Source: a bacterium (lineage in GTDB: Bacteria > Verrucomicrobiota > Kiritimatiellia > UBA8416). From it: a stretch of 8,876 nt of DNA. The stretch spans positions 1 through 8,876 of the forward strand of contig JAIFLS010000191.1 in the NCBI GenBank assembly GCA_020048935.1, given 5' to 3'. The notes under the pieces are model-generated. The model had not been told where the DNA came from. It did not search any database and worked only from the letters and a program-made list of their open reading frames with translations. How positions within the stretch are numbered: the stretch's first letter is position 1; every line of letters starts with the position of its first letter. The position numbers and the translations under genes were made by a program. Of the stretch, positions 1-7,061 are shown one piece after another.

Positions 1-63
1 CTTTACACGGCGGCGGTACTCATCCTGGGATGCCGCCGGTTTGAACAATCGGAGCACGCATGA
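1..63 (+). CDS. C-terminal end of an upstream membrane protein, probably an ABC-2 permease subunit (5' truncated by window)
   Basis: Frame 1 is open from the first base and ends in TGA at 61-63, encoding LYTAAVLILGCRRFEQSEHA. A hydrophobic run followed by a basic and polar tail is how many ABC-2 type permeases end: a last membrane helix and then a short cytoplasmic tail. The stop overlaps the ATG of the ABC ATPase in an ATGA at 60-63, the same arrangement as the next two junctions, which is the best argument that this is a real gene end. If it is a permease, the operon would encode two membrane subunits around one ATPase. Only 20 residues are visible, so the family is inferred from context. 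Confidence 0.6.
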   Translation, partial: LYTAAVLILGCRRFEQSEHA

Positions 64-923
64 ACGCCATCGAGACCTGCAAACTGACCAAACACTTCCG
101 CGACTTCTGGGGTCGGGTGAACGTCACCGCCGTCCGTGATCTGGACCTGCAGATACCCGCCGGCACGATCTTCGGCCTGCTCGGGCCGAACGGGTCGGGC
201 AAGACCACCACCCTGAAGATGCTGACCGGCCTGCTGCACCCATCCGACGGCAGCGTCCGCGTGCTCGGCGGCGCCCCGCGCGACCGCGCGACGCGCCAGT
301 GCCTCGGCTACCTGCCCGAAACCACCGGCATGTACCCCTACCTGAGCGCCCGCGACATGCTGCTTTTCCACGCGGGCCTGTTCGGCATCGCCGGAAAGCA
401 AGCCCGCCGGAAAGCCGACGCGCTGCTGGAGACCACGGGGCTTTCCGCCGCGGCGAATCGCCCGGTCGGCGCGTTCTCGCAGGGCATGACCCGACGCCTC
501 GGGCTTGCCCAGGCGCTGGTCAACGACCCGGAGCTGCTGATCCTCGACGAACCGACGGCCGGACTCGACCCGTCCGGTTGCCGCCTGGTCAAGGACCTGC
601 TGCGCGAACGGGCCGCCCAGGGCAGGACCGTGATCATCTCCTCGCACCTGCTGGCCGATATCGAGGATATCTGCGAGGCGGTCTGCATCCTGCAGGACGG
701 GCGGCTGATCGCCGTCGGACCGCTGCGCGAGATGCTCGAGCAGCGCGAGCTGACCCGCTTCACCGCCGCCGATATCCGCCCCGAGGACCAGTCCGTCATC
801 CAGGATGCCTTCCGCCTCGTCACCGGCCAGGCGGCGACGGTTGACCATCCCCGCCTCAAGCTGGAAACATTCTTCGACCAGGCGGTCCGCAGCGCCGGGA
901 TCGCGGACACCACCAAGTCATGA
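60..923 (+). CDS. ABC transporter ATP-binding protein (ABC-2 exporter type)
   Basis: This 287-residue cytoplasmic ATPase would power the membrane subunit encoded next. The nucleotide-binding domain is complete: Walker A GPNGSGKT at 42-49; a Q-loop region GYLPE at 83-87 with Glu where Gln is classical, as in many ABC-2 ATPases; a degenerate signature FSQGM at 139-143 instead of LSGGQ; Walker B LLILDEP at 159-165 followed by the D-loop AGLD; and the switch His in SSH at 194-196. About 75 residues follow the core, a usual tail in drug or envelope exporters of this class. The ATG lies inside the stop of the upstream gene and its TGA overlaps the next ATG (920-923), indicating translational coupling. 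The substrate cannot be told from sequence. The resemblance to NosF/GldA-like ATPases is generic. Confidence 0.95.
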   Translation: MNAIETCKLTKHFRDFWGRVNVTAVRDLDLQIPAGTIFGLLGPNGSGKTTTLKMLTGLLHPSDGSVRVLGGAPRDRATRQCLGYLPETTGMYPYLSARDMLLFHAGLFGIAGKQARRKADALLETTGLSAAANRPVGAFSQGMTRRLGLAQALVNDPELLILDEPTAGLDPSGCRLVKDLLRERAAQGRTVIISSHLLADIEDICEAVCILQDGRLIAVGPLREMLEQRELTRFTAADIRPEDQSVIQDAFRLVTGQAATVDHPRLKLETFFDQAVRSAGIADTTKS

Positions 924-2248
924 AAAGCCTGTACGCCATCCTTGCCGTCTTCCAGGTCACGCGACGCCGGATCGTCAACTCCCGTGCGTTCGCCTGGATG
1001 CTGCTCGCGGTGCTGGCGGTGGGGGGATTCCTGCCTTTTACCCTGCGCGGCAACGGTTCCACCGAAAGCCTGCTGAAACTGGCGGTCATCTATCCACCCG
1101 TCCTGTTGTTCGTCATCCTGCTGGTCGGCTCCCTCTGGACCGCCGCCGCGCTCTGCGCGCAGGATATCGAAAGCGGTGCGTTCACCGCGACCATCGTCAA
1201 GCCCGCGCCCCTGCCCGCGGTCTGGCTCGGGAAGTGGCTCGGGGTGCTGGCGCTGAACGCGATCCTGCTGGCGGTGGCAGGTACCGCGCTACGGACCGCT
1301 GTCGCCATCCGCGATCACGCATCCCCGTCGCCCGCCATCCGCGTCCTGGACGGGCATGCGGCCTTCCTGCCGGATGACGCCACGCTACGGGAGGAGGCCA
1401 CCGCGCGGCAGATCGTCATGCGCATGAGCGGGGCACCGGCAGCGGATTCCGCCAGTCTGCTGAACCAGGTCAAGACCGAAGCATTCCGGATACCGCCCGG
1501 CCAGCGTTACACGTGGACCGTTCCGGTTGGAAGCGAGGAATCCCGTAACACCGCCCCTGACACGGACTGGTCGCTGCAATTCCGGTTCCACTGCGCCGCA
1601 CTGGAGCGCAGCCCGATCCATGGCACCTGGACAATCCGCACGGAAGAGGGAACCGAACGGCAGGTGCCGGTCACGTCACTGCTCGACGGCATTCATCAGC
1701 TTCCCCTAGCATCAGCCGCATACCACGGCACGGTCAGTGTCAGCTTCTCCAACCACATGGACTCCGCCGCCACCGTGTTCTTCAGTCCGCTGGAGCCCGT
1801 GACGCTGCTGCACCGCGAGATCACGTTCAGCGCAAACCTGCTGCGCGCATTGCTGCTGCTGTTCTGCTTTCTTGCCGCCGCCGCCGCGCTGGCCTTGTCA
1901 CTGGGAACGCTGTTCTCGTTCCCGGTCGCCGTGTTCACCTCCATCGCCCTGGTGCTGGCGGTGATGCTTGCGCAAGCCTTCGCCGCCGTTCCGCCGCCAG
2001 ACCACAGCCACGGGGCTCAAGAACTGGCGGAGACGGCGTTTTCCCGGGCAGGCGAATGGATGCTCGGGCGGATTCATCACGGCACCGCGACGACCCTGCG
2101 CCTGATGCCGCTCGGCCAGCTAGCCGACGCACGCGTCATCGGCACCGCCCAGCTCGCACGGGCGGCGGTCTCGCTACTGGTGGCCATTCCCGCCTTCCTG
2201 TGCCTGCTCAGCAGCCTGCATCTGCGGCGACGGGAGTTCCCGCAATGA
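920..2248 (+). CDS. ABC-2 type permease with large extracytoplasmic insert domain
   Basis: This 442-residue membrane subunit pairs with the preceding ATPase. Predicted membrane segments are about 24-42, 54-78, 106-124, two between about 309 and 360, and about 414-435, giving six helices with both ends cytoplasmic. The cytoplasmic loop after TM2 carries the ABC-2 hallmark DIESGA (82-87) and then KPAPLPAVWLGKWLG (94-108), where such permeases contact the ATPase. Residues about 128-308 are a soluble insert that topology places outside the cytoplasm. It has alternating beta-rich sequence, including PPGQRYTWTVP near 192, LQFRF, and a Ser/Thr-rich segment, suggesting an Ig-like or carbohydrate-binding-like sandwich; this is inference. 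Typical ABC-2 permeases lack this insert and are nearer 250-400 residues. It starts in ATGA with the ATPase stop and ends in ATGA with the next gene. Confidence 0.9.
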   Translation: MKSLYAILAVFQVTRRRIVNSRAFAWMLLAVLAVGGFLPFTLRGNGSTESLLKLAVIYPPVLLFVILLVGSLWTAAALCAQDIESGAFTATIVKPAPLPAVWLGKWLGVLALNAILLAVAGTALRTAVAIRDHASPSPAIRVLDGHAAFLPDDATLREEATARQIVMRMSGAPAADSASLLNQVKTEAFRIPPGQRYTWTVPVGSEESRNTAPDTDWSLQFRFHCAALERSPIHGTWTIRTEEGTERQVPVTSLLDGIHQLPLASAAYHGTVSVSFSNHMDSAATVFFSPLEPVTLLHREITFSANLLRALLLLFCFLAAAAALALSLGTLFSFPVAVFTSIALVLAVMLAQAFAAVPPPDHSHGAQELAETAFSRAGEWMLGRIHHGTATTLRLMPLGQLADARVIGTAQLARAAVSLLVAIPAFLCLLSSLHLRRREFPQ

Positions 2249-3309
2249 GCGCCGCCTGGAAAACAACCGCCGCGCTGGCTGCCAGCGCCTGCCTGCTGGC
2301 CGCCGCCGGGGTAGTGAACCACCGCCTGTCGCCAGGCACGTCAGGCGACTATGCCGTCGCCCGGCCATCCGTCCATTTCGCCACCGTCTTCCTGGGCGGC
2401 TTCCGGGGGCTGATCACTGATGGACTCTGGATCCGCGCCGCCATGCTCCAAGAGCAGGGGCGTTTCCTGGAACTGATCCAGCTCGCCGACTGGATCACGG
2501 CCCTGGAACCGGACTTCCCGCAGGTCTGGGCACTGCAGGCATGGAACATGGCCTACAACATCAGCGTGCTGATGCCCGACGACGACAGCCGCTGGCAATG
2601 GGTACGCAACGGACTGCACCTGCTGCGCGACCGCGCGATCCCCGCCACGGGCACGGATCCCGCGATCTGCCTGGAACTGAGTCTGCTTTTCCAGTACAAG
2701 ATCGGAGGACCCTCCGACGACCGCGCGGACCTCTACCGTCAACGTTGGATCACGAGTGTCATGCAGGTAACCGGGCACAAGGATCCCCCCGGACAGGCCG
2801 ACCACGCCGCGCTGCAGGCGGCCCTGCGCATGGACGCGCCGCGGATGCGGCAGATCGAGCAGATCTACGGGAACGTCGACTGGAGGCTCCCGGAAAGCCA
2901 GGCGCTCTACTGGGCCTTTACCGGGCTCTCGCGGGCTCCCGCCCCCGGCACCGCCGTGTTGTGCAGACGCATGATCTACCAGTCCATGGCGGCCTTGTTT
3001 GAAGGCGGGGCCCTGAGCGCGGAGCCCGAGGCGGGCGTCATGGTATTCGCCACCGCCTTCGACCTGCTGCCCGGAACCCTCCGCGCGTTCGAGGAGGCGC
3101 TGCCGACCGACCCGGTTGCCGCCGATGGCTTTGCCGTCTTCCTGCGCCGGGCCGTCCGGCAACTGGCGTGCTTCCAGCGCGAGGAGGAAGCGGAAGCGTG
3201 TTTCAAGATCCTCCACCAGCGGTTCCCGGATGCGGAAACACGTGCGGGATTCGCCGCCTTCACCCGTCATCCACTCCCCCTCATTCCGAAGATCATCACC
3301 ACCCGATAG
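2245..3309 (+). CDS. Membrane-anchored helical (TPR-like) accessory protein of the ABC operon
   Basis: This is a 354-residue protein. The ATG at 2245 is chosen because it overlaps the permease stop in ATGA and is followed directly by a signal-anchor-like stretch (hydrophobic residues about 8-24). The open frame extends further upstream, but that part is a shadow of the permease. The rest is rich in helices, with an aromatic, conserved-looking block at about 72-110 (ELIQLADWITALEPDFP, then AWNMAYNIS) that resembles TPR-type helical pairs. A strongly Trp/Tyr-containing helical domain follows and there is no catalytic motif I recognise. With one N-terminal anchor, it most likely sits on the outer face of the membrane beside the permease insert. 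It is probably a dedicated partner of this transporter type. It ends with TAG, 13 bases before apbE. The exact family is unknown to me. Confidence 0.85.
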   Translation: MSAAWKTTAALAASACLLAAAGVVNHRLSPGTSGDYAVARPSVHFATVFLGGFRGLITDGLWIRAAMLQEQGRFLELIQLADWITALEPDFPQVWALQAWNMAYNISVLMPDDDSRWQWVRNGLHLLRDRAIPATGTDPAICLELSLLFQYKIGGPSDDRADLYRQRWITSVMQVTGHKDPPGQADHAALQAALRMDAPRMRQIEQIYGNVDWRLPESQALYWAFTGLSRAPAPGTAVLCRRMIYQSMAALFEGGALSAEPEAGVMVFATAFDLLPGTLRAFEEALPTDPVAADGFAVFLRRAVRQLACFQREEEAEACFKILHQRFPDAETRAGFAAFTRHPLPLIPKIITTR

Positions 3310-3322
3310 AAAGAAGGACATC

Positions 3323-4390
3323 ATGAACAATATCAGCCGACAGACCTTGATCAGCAGTATTCTCGTCATCGCCGCCCTCGCGTTCCTTGTCCACCGCTCC
3401 CGCAGCTTCACCTCGCGCCCGGCCCCGGTCGAGCGCGTCTGGCCGGTGATGGGCACATTCGCCTCGGTCACGCTGCGCGGCGATCATGCCGACCAGCTCG
3501 ACGCCGTATGCGACCAGACCGCCGCGATGCTGGAAACTGTCAACAGCCTGATGAGTGTCTACATCCCGGACAGCGAGATCTCCCGGCTCAATGCCACCAC
3601 GGAGGCTGTGCCCGTCAGCCCGCTCACACGCCAGATGCTCGAGCGCACTCGGCACTATACCCAAGGGACCGGCGGGGCCTTCGACGCCACGGTCCTGCCG
3701 CTGGTCCGGCTGTGGGGCTTCAGCGGTGGCAAGACACCGGAAACCCTCCCGTCCGACGCCATGATCGAGGCCGCACGCAGGTTGATGGGCATCGACAAGC
3801 TGGAACTCGGCGAGAACTCCGCCCGCATGACGGCCCCCGGCACAACCCTGGATCTCGGCGGCATCGCCAAGGGCTTTGCCGTTGACCGCTGCTACGAGGC
3901 CGTCATCGCTGGCAACGCTGTCAATGCCATCTTCAATCTCGGCGGCAACATCCGTGTCCACGGCAAGGCCACGCCTGATCGACCGTGGCGGATCGGCGTC
4001 CAGGATCCGTTCGAACAGGGCGAGACTCTCGGCTTCCTCGCCCTGGACAGCGGCATGGCTCTGGCCACCTCCGGCAACTATGAACGCTTTGTCATGATCA
4101 ACGGCAAGCGCTACACGCACATCATCGATCCGCGCACGGGGCGCCCCGTCGAAGGCATGGCCGGGGTGACGATCCTGAGCGAATCCGCCACCGAGACCGA
4201 CGCCCTCTCGACCGCGCTCTTTGTCATCGGCATCGAGGACGCCGCCGCCACCCTGGCGCGCTTTCCCGGCAGCGAGGCCATCATGGTGCCGGACCGCCGA
4301 CCGACCGAGATCTACCTCTCCAAGGGCATGCAAGCGAAATTCGTCCCCCACCCCGAATACCGCAACGCCATCCGGAGACTGCCGGAATAG
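3323..4390 (+). CDS. apbE: FAD:protein FMN transferase (ApbE family)
   Basis: This 355-residue enzyme covalently attaches the FMN moiety of FAD to a Ser/Thr of target redox proteins (in known cases NqrB/C, RnfD/G, NosR and FMN-binding-domain proteins) on the outer side of the membrane. Family features are all present: MGT at 43-45 near the start of the domain; DLGGIAKG at 177-184; the HIIDPRTGRP block from His266; SGNYERF just before it; and ETDALST ending at Thr297, whose Asp293 and Thr297 match the usual Mg2+ ligands. Residues 7-23 form a signal anchor; no lipobox Cys is present, unlike lipoprotein ApbEs. The ATG at 3323 is chosen over longer in-frame extension because AAGGA at 3314-3318 precedes it and the anchor starts there. 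It closes the ABC operon. No flavinylation-acceptor motif is seen in the neighbours. Confidence 0.95.
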   Translation: MNNISRQTLISSILVIAALAFLVHRSRSFTSRPAPVERVWPVMGTFASVTLRGDHADQLDAVCDQTAAMLETVNSLMSVYIPDSEISRLNATTEAVPVSPLTRQMLERTRHYTQGTGGAFDATVLPLVRLWGFSGGKTPETLPSDAMIEAARRLMGIDKLELGENSARMTAPGTTLDLGGIAKGFAVDRCYEAVIAGNAVNAIFNLGGNIRVHGKATPDRPWRIGVQDPFEQGETLGFLALDSGMALATSGNYERFVMINGKRYTHIIDPRTGRPVEGMAGVTILSESATETDALSTALFVIGIEDAAATLARFPGSEAIMVPDRRPTEIYLSKGMQAKFVPHPEYRNAIRRLPE

Positions 4391-4417
4391 CAGGCGACTG
4401 AAGACGGAAGACCGACA

Positions 4418-4498
4418 CGGCTCGCGAGGACGCTCGCCCCCCCAGATGAGAAGAGAACGCCTGTTTGCCGTAGGGAGGGCGAGCGTCCTCGCGGGCCG
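4418..4498. repeat. Long-armed inverted repeat (REP/MITE-like intergenic palindrome)
   Basis: The left arm 4418-4439 and right arm 4477-4498 are reverse complements over 22 bases with a single mismatch (T4422 against G4494, a possible G-U pair in RNA). The core CGCGAGGACGCTCGCCC (4423-4439) pairs perfectly with 4477-4493. Past a one-base mismatch, CCC (4441-4443) can also pair with GGG (4473-4475), leaving a loop of about 30 bases. It lies 27 bases after the apbE stop and could act as a transcription-stopping hairpin or mRNA stabiliser. There is no T-tract, so a simple intrinsic terminator is unlikely. The form is that of a dispersed genomic palindrome; whether it is repeated elsewhere cannot be seen here. 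Confidence 0.75.
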
Positions 4499-4618
4499 CT
4501 GCGCATGGAAAGGCCAACGGCGAAGCATCGCCGTGAAGGCATGCGGTGGTTGGACGGGCGGAAGGAACATATGCTTCACATCACACTGATGTTTATCTAG
4601 TCACAAACTCAACCGCCA

Positions 4619-4771
4619 AACGGGTAGGAAACAGCGACCAGAAACGCAAAAACGGTTGCGTACCCGTTAAAAGACTGCTACACATTCACCTGTACACAGT
4701 TGGTTTACAAAGGCAGCGGCAGAACATTGCAGGAACATAAGAAACCGCTCAATAACTTGTTCTGCGAGGAG
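4619..4771 (+). promoter_or_regulatory. Potentially structured leader and ribosome binding site of the 576-residue protein gene
   Basis: AACGGGTA (4619-4626) is the perfect reverse complement of TACCCGTT (4661-4668). Nested directly against it, CGCAA (4645-4649) pairs with TTGCG (4656-4660), making a two-part hairpin. A second perfect pair, GCAGAACA (4719-4726) with TGTTCTGC (4758-4765), ends one base before the Shine-Dalgarno AGGAG at 4767-4771, which lies 5 bases before the ATG at 4777. The arms are short (5-8 bases), so chance cannot be excluded. The placement next to the ribosome site suggests possible control of translation. No known riboswitch is recognised. Confidence 0.35.
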
Positions 4772-4776
4772 AAGAT

Positions 4777-6507
4777 ATGATGGCGTACTCTGGACATAGA
4801 CGCAATCCATCACTGGTTGCCCTAATGTTCGCATGTATCCTCGTCTTCTGCTCGAACGTAGGCCATGGTCACCAGATCAGTCTACCGGAACTTAGTTCCC
4901 CTTCCTACAGCGATTTGCTGGAAGCGGCGGGGGCCAATGCGGATGATCCCCAGTCGCTAATGACTGCTCTCTTGCGACTATCAAGTCATGCACCCAGTGC
5001 GGCTGACGCTGAACTCAATGGGCTGAACGAGCCAGAAAAACGGTTTTTTCTATATGAATGCCAACGGCGGGGCGCAATCACCGAAGAAGGGATGGCGTTC
5101 TGGAAAGATGAAGCTATTGTGGCTGCCATCAAAGCGGAATTAGAAGATAATCGACTACATGATCCGCGTCGACAGATTGATGCCATTACCCGTCGCCTTG
5201 AAGAGATCGGTACGGTATCTCAGCTTCCCCGTTTGTTCTTACTGGCAAAGCAGACTCGGACCCAGCAAGGAGCATGGCGATTCTATGCCACAATCCAAGG
5301 CATACTCACTCGCGAAACCCCGGCAGTCGTCGTTGATACTCCGGATATACCTGTCAATCTCCTTGCACCTTTGCTCCGCGATCTACCTCCGTCAAAGTCA
5401 GGAACTCTCGGCATAGCGTTTTGGGAACGACACGCGATTCCAAAGGAGGGGCATGCCTGGTGGCAGCCTCCAGCACTCGCCACCAGACTGTGGCTTGCCT
5501 GGGCCATAAGCGATCTCGACCCCAGTAAGGCTTTCGATATTTTCTCTGCAGCACTCGAGTGCAATGATCCGGGATTGCGTGTCTTTGCGGGCATGGGTAT
5601 CCTGCGAATCACCGACGCTGAAGAGATTCCCTTCTCTCTTTTGGCCTTGCCTCACGAAACCGAAGCAGCCCGCAGGCAATGGTTAACACAAAGGACGGTT
5701 CACAAACCCAACCTTTTTCAGTTTCCCTCGCCACAGGTGCTGCCGATCATCAAAATGCAGCGTGGTTCCCGTGTCGATCTCAACTGGGTTCGGGAAGATG
5801 CCTCCGTTTCGAGGATGGTATCCGATGTCTGGCCAACGGTGCAATGGGTTCTTCCAGACGGGACGTTCTGTGTCATAAACAGCTCACTAGGATGCCGCGT
5901 GCTTTCCCTCGCCACACAGCAGGGAGATATTTCCGTTACTTTCCCTGGTGCTGGCACGTGGTCTTACGTCTGGCCTACTCAGCTTGGAGGTTTCATGGGA
6001 AGTGCACCTCCATATACGGCGATCCCAGAACCCGCTGTCGCGCAGTCGGGCGAGTTCTCACCGATGGGCGAGTTAGTATGGGCATGCAATACGCGAGCAG
6101 TGCATGTGTCGGCGGGAAGCCGAGGCACCGCGCTGCTTGTCCAGTACGGTCTCGTTGAGGTTGTGAACAGACGGGGCGATGTGCTCTGGAAGGTTAGCGA
6201 CAAGCTCGATAATCCACGTTGGGCATGCATGATCGATGAAGACACCGTTCTCATTGCCTGCAAAAAGGATATTCAAGTACACCATCGCAATACGGGACTG
6301 TTGAGTCGTGTTGCTGGATTCGAGTCCGTGTCATGGGTCAGATATCATCCGCAAAAGCCATGGATGGTTTTCGATGGAGGATCCCAATCCATTGTTTTTT
6401 ACAATAGCGAAACGAAAGAACGGAATATCGTCAGAGTCGGATGGACCAATGATGATCCAGCTTATTGGTCAAAATGGATGCCCAAGTCACAGCGAGTGCC
6501 TGAGTAA
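4777..6507 (+). CDS. Secreted two-domain protein of unknown function: helical repeat half plus beta-propeller-like half
   Basis: This 576-residue protein starts at ATG 4777 with AGGAG 5 bases upstream; a second ATG follows at once. Residues 1-32 look like a signal peptide: HRR, then a hydrophobic core, then NVGHGH. The Cys after LVF is a poor lipobox, so export by type I cleavage is more likely than lipoprotein anchoring. Residues about 35-310 are mainly helical and HEAT/TPR-like, including a charged helix around RRQIDAITRRLEEIG. From about 340 to the end the sequence turns to short beta strands with Gly/Asp turns and segments such as NRRGDVLWKVS and DEDTVLIACKKDIQVHHRN, which resemble PQQ/WD40-type propeller blades. 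I recognise no catalytic residues. Base composition is less G+C-rich than the upstream operon. Its stop is followed by 155 bases without a gene. Confidence 0.8.
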   Translation: MMAYSGHRRNPSLVALMFACILVFCSNVGHGHQISLPELSSPSYSDLLEAAGANADDPQSLMTALLRLSSHAPSAADAELNGLNEPEKRFFLYECQRRGAITEEGMAFWKDEAIVAAIKAELEDNRLHDPRRQIDAITRRLEEIGTVSQLPRLFLLAKQTRTQQGAWRFYATIQGILTRETPAVVVDTPDIPVNLLAPLLRDLPPSKSGTLGIAFWERHAIPKEGHAWWQPPALATRLWLAWAISDLDPSKAFDIFSAALECNDPGLRVFAGMGILRITDAEEIPFSLLALPHETEAARRQWLTQRTVHKPNLFQFPSPQVLPIIKMQRGSRVDLNWVREDASVSRMVSDVWPTVQWVLPDGTFCVINSSLGCRVLSLATQQGDISVTFPGAGTWSYVWPTQLGGFMGSAPPYTAIPEPAVAQSGEFSPMGELVWACNTRAVHVSAGSRGTALLVQYGLVEVVNRRGDVLWKVSDKLDNPRWACMIDEDTVLIACKKDIQVHHRNTGLLSRVAGFESVSWVRYHPQKPWMVFDGGSQSIVFYNSETKERNIVRVGWTNDDPAYWSKWMPKSQRVPE

Positions 6508-6552
6508 ACGTTCATTCAACGGGATAGGGACACGCAGAACAAAGTGCCGGAG

Positions 6553-6637
6553 GATACGGCTCGCAAGCTCGCCGCTCGCCGCGTTTCGGCTTGCGCCTGG
6601 CAGGCAAGCCCGCCAGACTCCACCCGAAAGCGGGTCT
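6553..6637. repeat. Decayed intergenic repeat with small hairpins
   Basis: GATACGGCTCGC (6553-6564) matches 11 of 12 bases with GACACGGCTCGC (4414-4425) at the left arm of the large inverted repeat, and both continue to a nearby GCTCGCC. CTCGC occurs three times in 20 bases here (6560, 6568, 6575). Further on, GGCTTGC (6588-6594) pairs with GCAAGCC (6604-6610), and ACCCG (6622-6626) pairs with CGGGT (6631-6635) around the loop AAAG. The G+C-rich stretch stands out from the flanking genes. It may be a degraded relative of the 4418-4498 element; it is not a terminator because no T-run follows. Confidence 0.45.
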
Positions 6638-6662
6638 GCTCTGCATTGGGGAATTAACATTT

Positions 6663-7061
6663 ATGAACGCAATTGTCATAATTGGCATGCTGGTACTTTT
6701 CGTCTGCGCCCCCATTGGAGTCGTCTTTGCTCCGAAACCGTGGCACAGGTTTACACTGATGGTAATTGTCGGCCTATTCTTTCTTTTGGCCTTTCCGGCT
6801 GTCGAATACATACAACGCTGCAAAGTGCATATGGCATTTCGCAGTGAAATGGTTGAGCCAACACACGAATTATGGAAACACATCGAAGATCAACTCAACG
6901 GAGGTTACATTGAAGATGCCCGGCGAGATGTAGAGACAATCCGCATGCGCTGGAATTACCCCTGCAACCCAACGAACACTCCCCACGAAATACTGAACAG
7001 CATCAAAACAAGAAATCCCCAACATCAGCCGTCGGCAAGCGCCGTTGGCACTGGACGATGA
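6663..7061 (+). CDS. Small membrane protein with two transmembrane helices, unknown function
   Basis: This is a 132-residue protein. The open frame begins earlier, but that part lies inside the G+C-rich repeat, so the ATG at 6663 directly before the first hydrophobic segment is preferred; GGGGA at 6648-6652 is a weak ribosome site 10 bases upstream. Residues about 3-23 and 30-50 are membrane helices separated by the short turn PKPWHR. The remaining 80 residues are polar and probably helical (for example GGYIEDARRDVETIRMRW), with a disordered Gln/Ser/Gly-rich end. No family is recognised. The stop overlaps the start of the next gene in ATGA (7058-7061), so the two are likely made together and may work at the same membrane site. 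Confidence 0.7.
   Translation: MNAIVIIGMLVLFVCAPIGVVFAPKPWHRFTLMVIVGLFFLLAFPAVEYIQRCKVHMAFRSEMVEPTHELWKHIEDQLNGGYIEDARRDVETIRMRWNYPCNPTNTPHEILNSIKTRNPQHQPSASAVGTGR

Larger units (their letters stand above)
4391..4776. other. Intergenic boundary region without a convincing gene
   Basis: This stretch of 386 bases separates the G+C-rich ABC/apbE operon from the lower-G+C genes downstream. The first part holds a long inverted repeat (4418-4498). From about 4560 on, the sequence becomes clearly richer in A+T and contains two short inverted repeats in front of the next gene. An open frame of 64 codons at 4546-4740 begins with GTG, has no ribosome binding site and no recognisable protein features, so I do not call it. 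No clear sigma-70 promoter could be picked: TTTACA at 4704-4709 resembles a -35 box but lacks a matching -10 box. Confidence 0.7.

Noticed and set aside
1163..1180. ESGAFTA in the permease (residues 84-90), resembling the S-G-A-T flavinylation motif recognised by ApbE
   Set aside because: It is SGAF, not SGA(S/T), and it lies in the cytoplasmic ABC-2 loop where most permeases have a similar ERGT-like motif. ApbE acts on the outer side.
60..4390. A nitrous-oxide (nos) cluster, because ABC ATPase, permease and ApbE occur together
   Set aside because: The permease has an atypical large insert, and no NosZ, NosR, NosD or NosL is present in the window.
2341..4579. Long open frames on the minus strand (2341-3471 and 3296-4579)
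   Set aside because: They are typical shadow frames in G+C-rich genes, low-complexity and rich in Gly/Arg/Ala/Asp, lying opposite the TPR-like protein and apbE with their clear family motifs.
4546..4740. Open frame of 64 codons in the intergenic region
   Set aside because: It has a GTG start without a ribosome site, random-looking composition, and crosses the inverted-repeat leader.
6588..6635. Intrinsic terminator after the 576-residue protein gene
   Set aside because: The hairpins lack a T-tract and lie 80 or more bases after the stop.
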